From Hyphomicrobiaceae bacterium (GTDB taxonomy: Bacteria; Pseudomonadota; Alphaproteobacteria; Rhizobiales; Hyphomicrobiaceae), in contig WBUN01000050.1 in the NCBI GenBank assembly GCA_008933705.1, positions 1 through 35,643 of the forward strand: a stretch of DNA of 35,643 nucleotides. Reading direction: 5' to 3'. Below are positions 17,591 through 25,649 of the stretch, piece after piece. The notes beneath the pieces are model-generated. The model was not told the DNA's origin. It saw only the letters and a list, made by a program, of their open reading frames with translations, and searched no databases. Made by a program: the position numbers and the translations under genes. Position 1 is the first letter of the stretch, and each line of letters begins with the position of its first letter.

Positions 17591-18814
17591 ATGAGCCACC
17601 CACAACCAGATGCCGATCTATTGCGCCGGGCGGGCATGCAGGCTGTGCCCTTCGACTGGCAGGATCCGCTGCGCCTTGATGAGCTGCTCACGCCCGACGA
17701 GGTGATGATCCGGGATGCTGCGCGCGCCTACGCGCAGGGCAAGCTGATGCCGCGCATCCTCGAGGCAAACCGCCATGAGACATTCGACATCGAGGTCATG
17801 CGCGAGATGGCCGAGCTCGGCTTCCTCGGCGCTCCCATCCACGGCTTCGACTGCGCCGGCATCAACTATGTCAGCTATGGTCTCATCGCACGCGAGTTCG
17901 AGCGCGTCGACACCTGCTTCCGCTCGGCTCTGGGCACCCAGACGACGCTCAGCATGATGCCGATCTACCTGTTCGGCAGCCAGGCGCAGCGCGAGCGCTA
18001 TCTCCCCGCCATGGCGCGCGCCGAGAAGCTCGGCTGTTTCGGGTTGACCGAGCCCGACCATGGCTCGGATCCCGGAAGCATGATCTCGCGTGCGCGAAGG
18101 GTCGATGGCGGCTGGTCGCTCTCCGGCACCAAGACGTGGATCACGCATGCCCCCATTGCCGATATGATGATCGTGTGGGCAAAGGATGACGAGGGACTGA
18201 TACGCGGCTTCATCCTGGAGCGCGGGATGAAGGGGCTCGGGACGACCAAGATCGAGGGAAAGTTCTCGGTACGCGCCTCACCCACCGGACAGATCATCAT
18301 GGACGACGTGTTCGTGCCGGAGGAGCAGCGCCTGCCGGGTGCGCGAGGCCTGGCTGCGCCCTTCGCCTGTCTCAACAATGCGCGCTTCGGCATCTGCTGG
18401 GGCGCGATGGGGGCGGCCGAGTTCTGCTGGCATGCGGCGCGCCAATACGCGCTCGACCGCAAGCAGTTCGGACGGCCCCTTGCCGCCAATCAGCTCATCC
18501 AGAAGAAGCTTGCCGACATGCAGACGGAGATTGCGCTCGGACTCACAGCCTGCCTGCATCTGAGCCGATTGCGCGATCAGGGAAAGGCGAGCCCCGAGAT
18601 GGTCTCGCTGCTGAAGCGCAACTGCGCCGGCAAGGCGCTCGACATCGCCAGGGCCTCCCGTGACATCCACGGCGGCAATGGCATCTCCGACGGCTACCAC
18701 ATCATCCGCCATGTCATGAATCTCGAAACCGTCAATACGCTCGAAGGCACCCACGACATCCATGCGCTCGTTCTGGGACGCGCGCAGACCGGCATCTCAG
18801 CATTCGCGAACTGA
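17591..18814 (+). CDS. Acyl-CoA dehydrogenase, glutaryl-CoA dehydrogenase type
   Basis: A 407-residue FAD acyl-CoA dehydrogenase closest to GcdH. Present are the GcdH-type substrate-carboxylate residues E104 and R111 in [16 protein letters not shown], the FAD/substrate segment [16 protein letters not shown] (149-164), WITHAP (183-188), and the catalytic base E385 in [15 protein letters not shown]. The residue before the catalytic Glu is Leu, where glutaryl-CoA dehydrogenases normally have Tyr, so the substrate may differ from glutaryl-CoA, perhaps another dicarboxylyl-CoA as for BbsG. It lies 37 bases after the DUF35 gene and 5 before the acyl-CoA synthetase. The start at 17591 lacks a strong ribosome-binding site. 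Confidence 0.87.
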   Translation: MSHPQPDADLLRRAGMQAVPFDWQDPLRLDELLTPDEVMIRDAARAYAQGKLMPRILEANRHETFDIEVMREMAELGFLGAPIHGFDCAGINYVSYGLIAREFERVDTCFRSALGTQTTLSMMPIYLFGSQAQRERYLPAMARAEKLGCFGLTEPDHGSDPGSMISRARRVDGGWSLSGTKTWITHAPIADMMIVWAKDDEGLIRGFILERGMKGLGTTKIEGKFSVRASPTGQIIMDDVFVPEEQRLPGARGLAAPFACLNNARFGICWGAMGAAEFCWHAARQYALDRKQFGRPLAANQLIQKKLADMQTEIALGLTACLHLSRLRDQGKASPEMVSLLKRNCAGKALDIARASRDIHGGNGISDGYHIIRHVMNLETVNTLEGTHDIHALVLGRAQTGISAFAN

Positions 18815-18819
18815 ACGAC

Positions 18820-20931
18820 ATGAAGATCAAGCCCCACGATCGCGCGCGCATCGTCGCGCGCCTCATCAGTCCGCGCTCGGTCGCGATGATCGGTGCGTCA
18901 GCGGATTTCAACAAGCTCAATGGCCGGCCGCTGAAGCACCTGATCGAGAAGGGCTATGCGGGGCGCGTATTTCCCGTCAATCCAAAGTACAAGGACATTG
19001 CAGGGCTCGCCTGCTATCCCACGATCGAGAGCCTGCCGGAGGCGGCCGACGTTGCCATCGTCGCCGTGCCGGCGGCCGAGGTGATTGCCGCCATCGAGGC
19101 GTTGGGCAGGCGCGGCGTGTCTGCAGCCGTGGTCTACAGCTCGGGCTTCGGCGAGACCGGCGCCGAGGGCAAGGCGCTCGAGGCGCGATTGGTCGAGACC
19201 GCACAACGGTCGGGCGTCTTGTTGTGCGGGCCGAACTGCCTCGGCTTCGTGAACGCATTCGACAATCTCTACGCCACGTTCAGCCAGTATGCCGACGGCG
19301 ATGTCGGTGCGGGGCCGATCGCATTCGTCACGCAATCGGGTGCATTCGGCACGGCGACGGCCGCTCTCATTCGCCAGCGCGGCCTCGGTCTTGGCTATTT
19401 CATCAGCACGGGCAACGAAGCCGACCTCGCGTTCAGCGAGCTCATGACGGCCGTTGTCGAGGACCCGCGCATCAGGGTGGCGGCGGGCTATCTGGAAGGC
19501 CTTGACGACGGTGCCGCCCTTGTTCGCCTTGCGCTGCGCTGCCACGAGCTTGGCAAGCCGCTCATCCTCACCAAGGTCGGGCGAAAAGCCTCGGGTCAGC
19601 GCGCGGCGGCCTCGCATACGGGCGCGCTTGCAGTCGAGGACACGGTGCTCGACGCGGTGCTGCGCCAGTACGGCATGCTGCGCGCCCGCAACGAGGAGCA
19701 GATGCTCGATATGCTGGAGGCGCTGAGCCAACCGCGCGTTGCCCACGGCAATGGTCTCGGCATCGCCACCATGTCAGGGGGCGCAGGGGTTATGATGGCC
19801 GATCGCGCCGATGAGGTCGGGCTGACGGTGCCCGAGCTCACCTCCGCGACGCGTGCGCGAATTGCCGAAGTGATGCCCGCATTCGGCGCCTCCGCCAATC
19901 CGGTCGACGTGACAGGCCAGTTCATTGCCAATCCGGCACTGTTGCGTGAATCGGTCGTGGCGATGATGGACGATCCCAACGTCCACGTCGGCATTGTCTG
20001 GCTGCAGCTCATGGCTGCGCACGTCGAGAAGCTGGTCGGGCTCTTCTGCGAGATTCGCGACCGTACGACGAAACCGCTGTTCGTGTGCTGGACCGGCGCG
20101 CCGGCCGAGGCAGTGCGGCGGCTGCGCGAGGAGGGCATCACCGTGTTCGGCGCGGGCGAGCGCGCCGTGGAGGCTGCGGCAGCGCTGGTGCGTGCACACG
20201 CCGACCGCGCACGAACCCTGTCGCGTCCGTTGCCTGCAGCGCTGCCCGCCGCTCAACTGCCGGCTCACGTGACGTATGGCGTGCAAGCCAGCGTTCAGGC
20301 GGCGGACTGGCTGCGGGCGGCGGGGGTGCCGATGGCATCCGTTTCGCTGGCTCGCAGTGCGGACGAAGCGGTCGCGCACTGGCGCGAGGCGTGCGGACCC
20401 GTCGCCCTCAAGATCGAGTCGCCCGACATCACGCACAAGACCGAGATGGGCGGCGTTCTACTGTCGCTGAACAGCGAGATGGCGATACGCGAAGGCTACC
20501 GGGCGCTGATGGACGGGGCAGCCAGGGCCATGCCGGCTGCGCGCATCGATGGTGTTATCGTGCAAGGCATGGCCAGTGGCCACGTGGAGTTGGTCGTGGG
20601 CGTGCAGCGCAGCCCCGTGTTCGGCATGGTCGTGATGGTGGGGCTTGGCGGCATTCTGGTCGAAGTTCTGAAGGACGTCGTGTTCCGCCGCGCGCCTTTC
20701 GGCGTCGAGGAGGCGCGGGACATGCTGAAGGAGCTGCGCGCGACGGCAATTCTAGACGGTGTGCGGGGCAAGCCCGGCGTCGATCGAGGCGCCGTTGCGC
20801 TCATGCTCTCGCGGCTGTCGCAATGGGCGGCCGGAATGGAGCCTCTCCTCGCCGAGCTTGACCTCAACCCCGTGCTGGTCGGTCCGGACAGCCCGATCGC
20901 CGTCGACTGCGTCATGGTCTTGCGCAATTAG
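18820..20931 (+). CDS. ADP-forming acyl-CoA synthetase (acetate-CoA ligase family)
   Basis: A 703-residue fused enzyme of the NDP-forming acyl-CoA synthetase family. In order: CoA-binding Rossmann domain (about 15-140, ISPRSVAMIGASADFNKLNG), two succinyl-CoA-ligase-like domains (about 150-460, with the phosphorylated His H266 in ASHTGALA), and a C-terminal ATP-grasp domain (about 475-703, ALKIESPDITHKTEMGGV). It would activate an organic acid to its CoA thioester with ATP, forming ADP and phosphate, or run in reverse to make ATP. As last gene of the tct operon it probably activates the imported acid. Substrate unknown; relatives act on acetate, pimelate, ferulate and others. Confidence 0.88.
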   Translation: MKIKPHDRARIVARLISPRSVAMIGASADFNKLNGRPLKHLIEKGYAGRVFPVNPKYKDIAGLACYPTIESLPEAADVAIVAVPAAEVIAAIEALGRRGVSAAVVYSSGFGETGAEGKALEARLVETAQRSGVLLCGPNCLGFVNAFDNLYATFSQYADGDVGAGPIAFVTQSGAFGTATAALIRQRGLGLGYFISTGNEADLAFSELMTAVVEDPRIRVAAGYLEGLDDGAALVRLALRCHELGKPLILTKVGRKASGQRAAASHTGALAVEDTVLDAVLRQYGMLRARNEEQMLDMLEALSQPRVAHGNGLGIATMSGGAGVMMADRADEVGLTVPELTSATRARIAEVMPAFGASANPVDVTGQFIANPALLRESVVAMMDDPNVHVGIVWLQLMAAHVEKLVGLFCEIRDRTTKPLFVCWTGAPAEAVRRLREEGITVFGAGERAVEAAAALVRAHADRARTLSRPLPAALPAAQLPAHVTYGVQASVQAADWLRAAGVPMASVSLARSADEAVAHWREACGPVALKIESPDITHKTEMGGVLLSLNSEMAIREGYRALMDGAARAMPAARIDGVIVQGMASGHVELVVGVQRSPVFGMVVMVGLGGILVEVLKDVVFRRAPFGVEEARDMLKELRATAILDGVRGKPGVDRGAVALMLSRLSQWAAGMEPLLAELDLNPVLVGPDSPIAVDCVMVLRN

Positions 20932-20959
20932 CGGGGACGAGGCGGCCGCCGGGGCGGCG

Positions 20960-21646
20960 CTATTTGGTCTTCACGATACGGCGAAGGACGTGCGGCGCGC
21001 CGGCCATGAACTCGTGAGTGGCATCGGCAATGACATCGTCGAGCTTGTCCGGCACTGGCGTGCCGTACACGAACTTGCGGATCGCGATATAGAAGATCCG
21101 GCCGTGCAGGCCCCAGAACAGCTCTCTTTCCCGCTCTGTGATCGGCACGCGGGCGGGCGGGGGCAGGCCGAGCTCCTTGCGAGCCTCGATGACCGCCGGA
21201 ACGATGATCCTCTCGGCCACGATAGCCAGGTAGCGGCTCGTGATATCGAACGACTTCATGCCCGAGAACACGAAGATGCGCACCCATTCATAGTTGAATA
21301 TCCGCTCCGCGTACTCGCGGTAGAACTGGGCAAGGCGGGCCTCCAGGGGGCGTGATCTGTCCTTGATCAGCGTGGCCCAGTGGTCCTGCCAGCGGCTCAG
21401 GTAGACGTGCTCGTAGACGCGCTCGATGAGCGCTTCCTTGCTCGGGAAGTGTCGGTAGATCGCCGAGTGGGTGATGCCTATCCGCTTGGCCAGCTCGCGC
21501 GTCTGCCCCCCGAAGCCGTGCTCGGCGAAAAAGCCGATTGCAGCCTCAAGGATCACCTTTTCCCGATCTGCCGAGCGCAGGTTCTTTCGCCTCCTGGCAG
21601 GCTTCTTCGCCGGCTGTCTGGCTACCTTGGCAGTCTGAGCATGCAT
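20960..21646 (-). CDS. TetR/AcrR family transcriptional regulator
   Basis: A 228-residue TetR-type repressor. A Lys/Arg-rich N-terminal arm (about 1-30) precedes the helix-turn-helix (about 33-78; ILEAAIGFFAEHGFGGQTRE, IGITHSAIYRHFPSKEALIE). The C-terminal ligand-binding domain is helical, without a recognisable ligand signature. ATG at 21646 follows GGGAGG by 12 bases; a TTG 30 bases upstream is an alternative. It is divergent from the molybdenum-hydroxylase operon, and two identical palindromes lie in the shared gap, so it most likely represses that operon and itself. It converges on the acyl-CoA synthetase gene with a 28-base gap. Confidence 0.9.
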   Translation of the reverse strand: MHAQTAKVARQPAKKPARRRKNLRSADREKVILEAAIGFFAEHGFGGQTRELAKRIGITHSAIYRHFPSKEALIERVYEHVYLSRWQDHWATLIKDRSRPLEARLAQFYREYAERIFNYEWVRIFVFSGMKSFDITSRYLAIVAERIIVPAVIEARKELGLPPPARVPITERERELFWGLHGRIFYIAIRKFVYGTPVPDKLDDVIADATHEFMAGAPHVLRRIVKTK

Positions 21647-21715
21647 TCCGCGTTTGTACCTCCCGGTGTCAAACAATGCTTATCGCACAACGAGGACCAT
21701 CCGAACCCCGGAAAA

Positions 21716-21729
21716 TGAGACCAATTGGT
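21716..21729. promoter_or_regulatory. TetR-type operator, distal copy
   Basis: TGAGACCAATTGGT contains the perfect 10-bp palindrome ACCAATTGGT. An identical 14-base copy lies exactly 50 bases downstream at 21766. This copy is nearer the TetR gene and lies just upstream of the TTGACA of the rightward promoter. Binding by the adjacent TetR protein is inferred from location and symmetry. Confidence 0.75.
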
Positions 21730-21737
21730 AATTTGTG

Positions 21738-21767
21738 TTGACATGTCGCCTTCGACGGCCCTAATTG
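21738..21767 (+). promoter_or_regulatory. Candidate sigma-70 promoter of the molybdenum-hydroxylase operon
   Basis: A consensus -35 TTGACA lies at 21738-21743, between the two operators. A weak -10 (TAATTG, or CTAATT one base earlier) lies 17-18 bases downstream and overlaps the proximal operator, which would let the repressor block it. The -35 is exact; the -10 is poor. Confidence 0.5.
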
Positions 21768-21783
21768 AGACCAATTGGTCACA
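21766..21783. promoter_or_regulatory. TetR-type operator, proximal copy
   Basis: TGAGACCAATTGGTCACA is an extended near-palindrome: 16 of 18 positions are symmetric around AATT. It overlaps the presumed -10 region and lies 33 bases before the GTG start of the hydroxylase FAD subunit. It repeats the 14-base core of the distal site. Confidence 0.8.
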
Positions 21784-21815
21784 AACTAGAAGAACCAATA
21801 TGCCTGGGAGGCAAG

Positions 21816-22697
21816 GTGAAGGCCCGCGCATTCGAGTATGCGAAAGCCACGTCGCTGCAGGACGCCTTCGATGCGTTCGCGCGGGCATCCGGCGACTGCT
21901 GCTACCTCGCCGGCGGGCAGAGCCTGATCCCATCGCTCTCCTTGCGCCTGCAGGCGCCCAGCCTGCTGATTGATATTTCCGGCATCGGGGATATGCGGGG
22001 CGTGGGCATCGTGGATGGCATGCTTCGCATCGGCGCGCTGACGCGCCACGCGGAGATGCTGACCTCTCCAGAGATCGCGCGCCACGCGCCACTGCTGCGG
22101 CTTGCTGCCCCCCACGTCGCGCACCCTGCAATCCGCAACAAGGGCACGATCGGCGGCACGATTGCGCTTGCGGATCCGGCGGCGGAGTTTCCAGCCGTCG
22201 TGCTCGCGCTCGATGCCGAGCTTGAGATTGCGGGGCCGGGCGGCCGGCGCCGCACGAAGGCCGACGGCTTCTTCAAGGGACTCTACGAGACCGGCCTCGA
22301 GCCCGGCGAGATCCTGACGGCCATCCTGGTGCGACCATTCGACAAGCGCGACCGCTGTGCCTTCGACGAGCTGGCGCGGCGCAGAGGCGACTACGCCATC
22401 GTGGGCGCCGGCGTGCAGGGCCGCTTCCATGCCGAGCAAGTAGAGGCGCTGCGCATCGCGTTCCTGTCCGTGGGCCCGGCGCCGGTACGTGCCCGCAACG
22501 CGGAGTCCGCAGTTCGCGGCAGGACGCTCTCGCCGGCTGTCATCGCCGATGCGCAGGCCACCCTCCACCTCGATCTCGATCCTGCCGAGGATGCCCAGAC
22601 CAGCCGCGCGACGCGCCTGCATCTGGCGCGTGTGCTGCTCGGACGCCTGCTCGGCAAGCTGGCCCGCGAGGCGCGCAACGAGGGAGGGCGCGCATGA
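21816..22697 (+). CDS. Molybdenum hydroxylase, FAD-binding medium subunit (CoxM-like)
   Basis: A 293-residue FAD subunit of a xanthine dehydrogenase/CO dehydrogenase-family hydroxylase. The FAD motif is AGGQSLIP (about 32-39), the second motif NKGTIGGTIALADPAAE (about 111-127), and a CoxM-type C-terminal domain covers about 170-285. It passes electrons from the iron-sulfur subunit to an acceptor. The start is GTG at 21816 with GGGAGG 4 bases upstream; an in-frame TTG further upstream would lie in the operator and is rejected. It overlaps the next gene by 4 bases. First gene of the TetR-controlled operon. Confidence 0.92.
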   Translation: MKARAFEYAKATSLQDAFDAFARASGDCCYLAGGQSLIPSLSLRLQAPSLLIDISGIGDMRGVGIVDGMLRIGALTRHAEMLTSPEIARHAPLLRLAAPHVAHPAIRNKGTIGGTIALADPAAEFPAVVLALDAELEIAGPGGRRRTKADGFFKGLYETGLEPGEILTAILVRPFDKRDRCAFDELARRRGDYAIVGAGVQGRFHAEQVEALRIAFLSVGPAPVRARNAESAVRGRTLSPAVIADAQATLHLDLDPAEDAQTSRATRLHLARVLLGRLLGKLAREARNEGGRA

Positions 22698-23233
22698 GCG
22701 GCCGGGTTCCCGTCTCCATGTCCGTGGATGGGCGGACCGTTGACGCGCTCGTCGAGCCGCGGACTTCGCTCGGCGATTTCCTGCGCAATGACCTGGGCCT
22801 GACCGGCACCCATCTCGGATGCGAGATGGGCGTGTGCGGCGCCTGCCTCGTGCTGCTGGACGGACAAGCCATCCATTCCTGCCTGATGTACGCGGTGCAG
22901 GCCAATGGCCGCGCCGTCGAGACCGTGGAAGGTCTGACGGAGCGCCGCGCCATTGCCGACATCCAGAAGGCCTTTCACGAGCGCAATGCCCTGCAGTGCG
23001 GCTTCTGTACGCCCGGCATGCTGGTCACTGCCTACGAATTGCTGAGCCACGGCGGAGCTCCGAGCCGCGCCGAGATCCGCGATGCGCTCTCAGGCAACTA
23101 CTGCCGTTGCACGGGCTATGAAGCCATCGTCGACGCCGTCGATCAGACAGCGAAGGAACGCCAGAAGCAGGCCGGATGCCCGCAAGACGGCAGAGCGGCG
23201 GCGCCAGGCGGCACCAAGGACAACGCGGCATGA
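22694..23233 (+). CDS. Molybdenum hydroxylase, 2Fe-2S small subunit (CoxS-like)
   Basis: A 179-residue iron-sulfur subunit. The plant-type [2Fe-2S] cluster is bound by C43, C48, C51 and C63 (GCEMGVCGACLVLLDG), and the second cluster by C102, C105, C137 and C139 (QCGFCTPGM, NYCRCTGYE). All eight ligands are present. After about residue 150 there is a hydrophilic tail of about 28 residues, longer than in many homologues. Start and stop overlap both neighbours by four bases (ATGA), so the three subunits are probably translationally coupled. Confidence 0.95.
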   Translation: MSGRVPVSMSVDGRTVDALVEPRTSLGDFLRNDLGLTGTHLGCEMGVCGACLVLLDGQAIHSCLMYAVQANGRAVETVEGLTERRAIADIQKAFHERNALQCGFCTPGMLVTAYELLSHGGAPSRAEIRDALSGNYCRCTGYEAIVDAVDQTAKERQKQAGCPQDGRAAAPGGTKDNAA

Positions 23234-25605
23234 CCGGCGCTCTCAGCTCCCTCGATCGCCCCAATACCTACATCGGCCGCTCGGTGAGCCGGCCCAACGC
23301 GAAGCGGCTGCTGGCGGGCCGGGGCCGCTACGTCACCGACCTTCAGCTCCCCCGCATGCTGCACGCCGCATTCGTGCGCAGCCCCTACGCGCACGCCAAC
23401 ATCAGATCGATCGATGCCAGCCAGGCAGCGGCCATGACCGGCGTGCACCTCATCGCCACGGGCGTGGACCTGGCTAAGCTGTGCAAGCCCTGGGTCGGCA
23501 CGCTCGATCATTTTGCCGGCATGAAATCCTCGCCGCAGCTTCCGCTGGCCGTCGGCAAGGTCGTGTGGGCCGGACAGCCGGTCGTGGCGGTCGTTGCGGA
23601 GACGCGTGCGCTGGCCGAGGACGCCGCGGAGCTGGTCGCCGTTGAGTTCGAGGAGATCGATCCGGTAACCGATGTCGATGCCGCGCGCGCCCCCGGAGCG
23701 ACGCTCATCAACCCCGAGCTTGGCGGCAATGTCGCGTTCCATACCAGGATCGAGTCCGGCAAGGTCGATGAAGCGTTCCGGGGCGCGGCAGCGGTGGTCG
23801 AGGAGACCCTCCTCTTCGGCCGCCACACGGCAGTGACGCTCGAGCCGCGCGCGATCATCGCCGACTATGATCCGAGCGAGGAGCGCCTGACCGTGCATCA
23901 CGGCACGCAGACGCCGTACCAGTTCCAGGATATCTACAGCCGCCACTACGGCCTGCGCGAAGCCCGCGTGCGGGTCGTCGCGCCCGACATCGGCGGCTCT
24001 TTCGGCATGAAGCTGCATGTCTATCACGAGGACATGGCGGTCGTCGGCCTCAGCATGTTGCTGGGTCGTCCCGTGAAGTTCGTTGCTGATCGACTCGAGG
24101 CCTTCGTCTCGGACATCCACGCCCGTGACCACCGCGTCACGGCACGCATCGCCGTGGCGGCCGACGGAACCATTCGCGGCATGGAGGCGGATGACGTCAC
24201 GGCCATCGGCCCGTACTCCACCTATCCGCGTACCAGCGTGGTGGAAGGCAACCAGGTCGTACGCCTGATCGGCGCGCCCTATCGCTTCCGCGACTACCGC
24301 GCCGACCTCAACGTCGTGTTCCAGAACAAGGTGCAGACCAGCCAGTACCGCGCCGTCGGGCATCCGATCGCCTGTGCCGTCACCGAGACGCTGGTGGATC
24401 GCGCGGCGCGCAAGCTCGGGATCGACCCGTTCGAGATCCGGCGGCGCAACATCATCACGCAGGACATGTATCCCTACACGTCCCCTACGGGATACACGTT
24501 CGAGCGCCTGTCGCACGAAGCCTGCCTCGACAAGCTGCATGCGCTTATGGACTACCCGCGCCTGCGCCTGGAGCAGGAGGCGCTGCGCAAGCAGGGCATA
24601 CATCGCGGTATCGGCATCGCGATGTTCGTGGAGATCACCAACCCCTCGCCTGCCTTCTACGGCGTCGGCGGCGCCCGTATCTCCGCGCAGGACGGCGCCA
24701 TCGTGAAGATCACGCCCTCCGGCGAGGTGCATTGCCTCATCAGCGTCGGCGAGCACGGCCAGGGAACGGAGACGATCGTCGGACAGATCGTCGCTGATGG
24801 ACTCGGCGTGGATCACGGGGCGGTGCGCGTCTTCACCGGCGACACGGACGTGACACCGCACGGGGGAGCGAACTGGGCCTGCAGAGGCGCCGGCATCGGC
24901 GGCGAGACGGCGTTGCAGGCCTCCCGCACCCTCAAACGCAACATTCTCTCTGTGGCTGCTGCCATCCTCCAGGCTCGCCCCGACGACCTCGATCTGCGCA
25001 ACGGCGAGATCGTTGACGCGGCGACCGGCAGCGCCCGCCTGAGCCTCGGCGAGATCGCCCGCATCGCCTACTTCCGCTCGGACACGCTGCCCGGCGGCGT
25101 CAGTCCGCAGCTCACCGCCTCGCACCACTACACCCCGAAGGGCTTTCCTTTCGCCTTTACGAACGGTGTGCAAGCCTGCCACGTGGAGGTCGACGTCGAG
25201 ACCGGCTTCATCAAGATCCTCAAGGTCTGGGTGGTGGAGGACTGCGGCCGCATCATCAATCCGATGCTGGTCGAGGAGCAGGTGCGCGGCGGCGTCGTGC
25301 AGGGCCTCGGGGCGGCCTTCTTCGAGGAATGCCTCTACAGTGAGAACGGCCAGCTCCAGAACGGCTCGCTAGCCGACTACCTTGTGCCGATGGCGTGCGA
25401 GATGCCCGACATCGAGATTGCGCACGTCGAGACGCCGACGCAGGACACCGAGCTCGGCGCCAAGGGCTGCGGTGAAGCCGGTACTGCCGCCGCCTCAGCC
25501 GCGGCCATCAATGCCGTCAACGATGCCATCAGCCCGCTCGGCGCATCGATCTCTCAGATCCCCATGACCCCGCAGCGCCTGCTGCGCGCGCTCGGGCATG
25601 CGTGA
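23230..25605 (+). CDS. Molybdenum hydroxylase, molybdopterin-binding large subunit (CoxL/XdhB-like)
   Basis: The 791-residue catalytic subunit. It has the aldehyde oxidase/xanthine dehydrogenase hammerhead domain (about 20-140) and the Moco domain (about 150-790). The active-site loop reads QYRAVGHP (372-379), matching neither form I CO dehydrogenase (AYxCSFR) nor form II (AYRGAGR), so CO oxidation is not supported. GAKGCGEAGT carries the catalytic Glu (about E749). It would hydroxylate an aromatic or N-heterocyclic substrate with water as oxygen source. The ATP-dependent importer encoded next suggests the substrate is taken up from outside. No cofactor-insertion genes (coxDEF, xdhC) are in the window. 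Confidence 0.92.
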   Translation: MTGALSSLDRPNTYIGRSVSRPNAKRLLAGRGRYVTDLQLPRMLHAAFVRSPYAHANIRSIDASQAAAMTGVHLIATGVDLAKLCKPWVGTLDHFAGMKSSPQLPLAVGKVVWAGQPVVAVVAETRALAEDAAELVAVEFEEIDPVTDVDAARAPGATLINPELGGNVAFHTRIESGKVDEAFRGAAAVVEETLLFGRHTAVTLEPRAIIADYDPSEERLTVHHGTQTPYQFQDIYSRHYGLREARVRVVAPDIGGSFGMKLHVYHEDMAVVGLSMLLGRPVKFVADRLEAFVSDIHARDHRVTARIAVAADGTIRGMEADDVTAIGPYSTYPRTSVVEGNQVVRLIGAPYRFRDYRADLNVVFQNKVQTSQYRAVGHPIACAVTETLVDRAARKLGIDPFEIRRRNIITQDMYPYTSPTGYTFERLSHEACLDKLHALMDYPRLRLEQEALRKQGIHRGIGIAMFVEITNPSPAFYGVGGARISAQDGAIVKITPSGEVHCLISVGEHGQGTETIVGQIVADGLGVDHGAVRVFTGDTDVTPHGGANWACRGAGIGGETALQASRTLKRNILSVAAAILQARPDDLDLRNGEIVDAATGSARLSLGEIARIAYFRSDTLPGGVSPQLTASHHYTPKGFPFAFTNGVQACHVEVDVETGFIKILKVWVVEDCGRIINPMLVEEQVRGGVVQGLGAAFFEECLYSENGQLQNGSLADYLVPMACEMPDIEIAHVETPTQDTELGAKGCGEAGTAAASAAAINAVNDAISPLGASISQIPMTPQRLLRALGHA

Positions 25606-25649
25606 GGCGGAACTTTGCAGCAACCTTCAACGAGACCAGGGAGGAAGAC

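Noticed and set aside
23143-25182. Long minus-strand open frame opposite the hydroxylase large subunit (679 codons)
   Set aside because: The sense strand carries the full molybdopterin-binding subunit; the antisense frame reflects GC-rich codon bias.
23230-25605. CO dehydrogenase (coxL) assignment
   Set aside because: The active-site loop is QYRAVGHP, not AYxCSFR or AYRGAGR, and cox maturation genes are absent; only the general molybdenum-hydroxylase family is supported.
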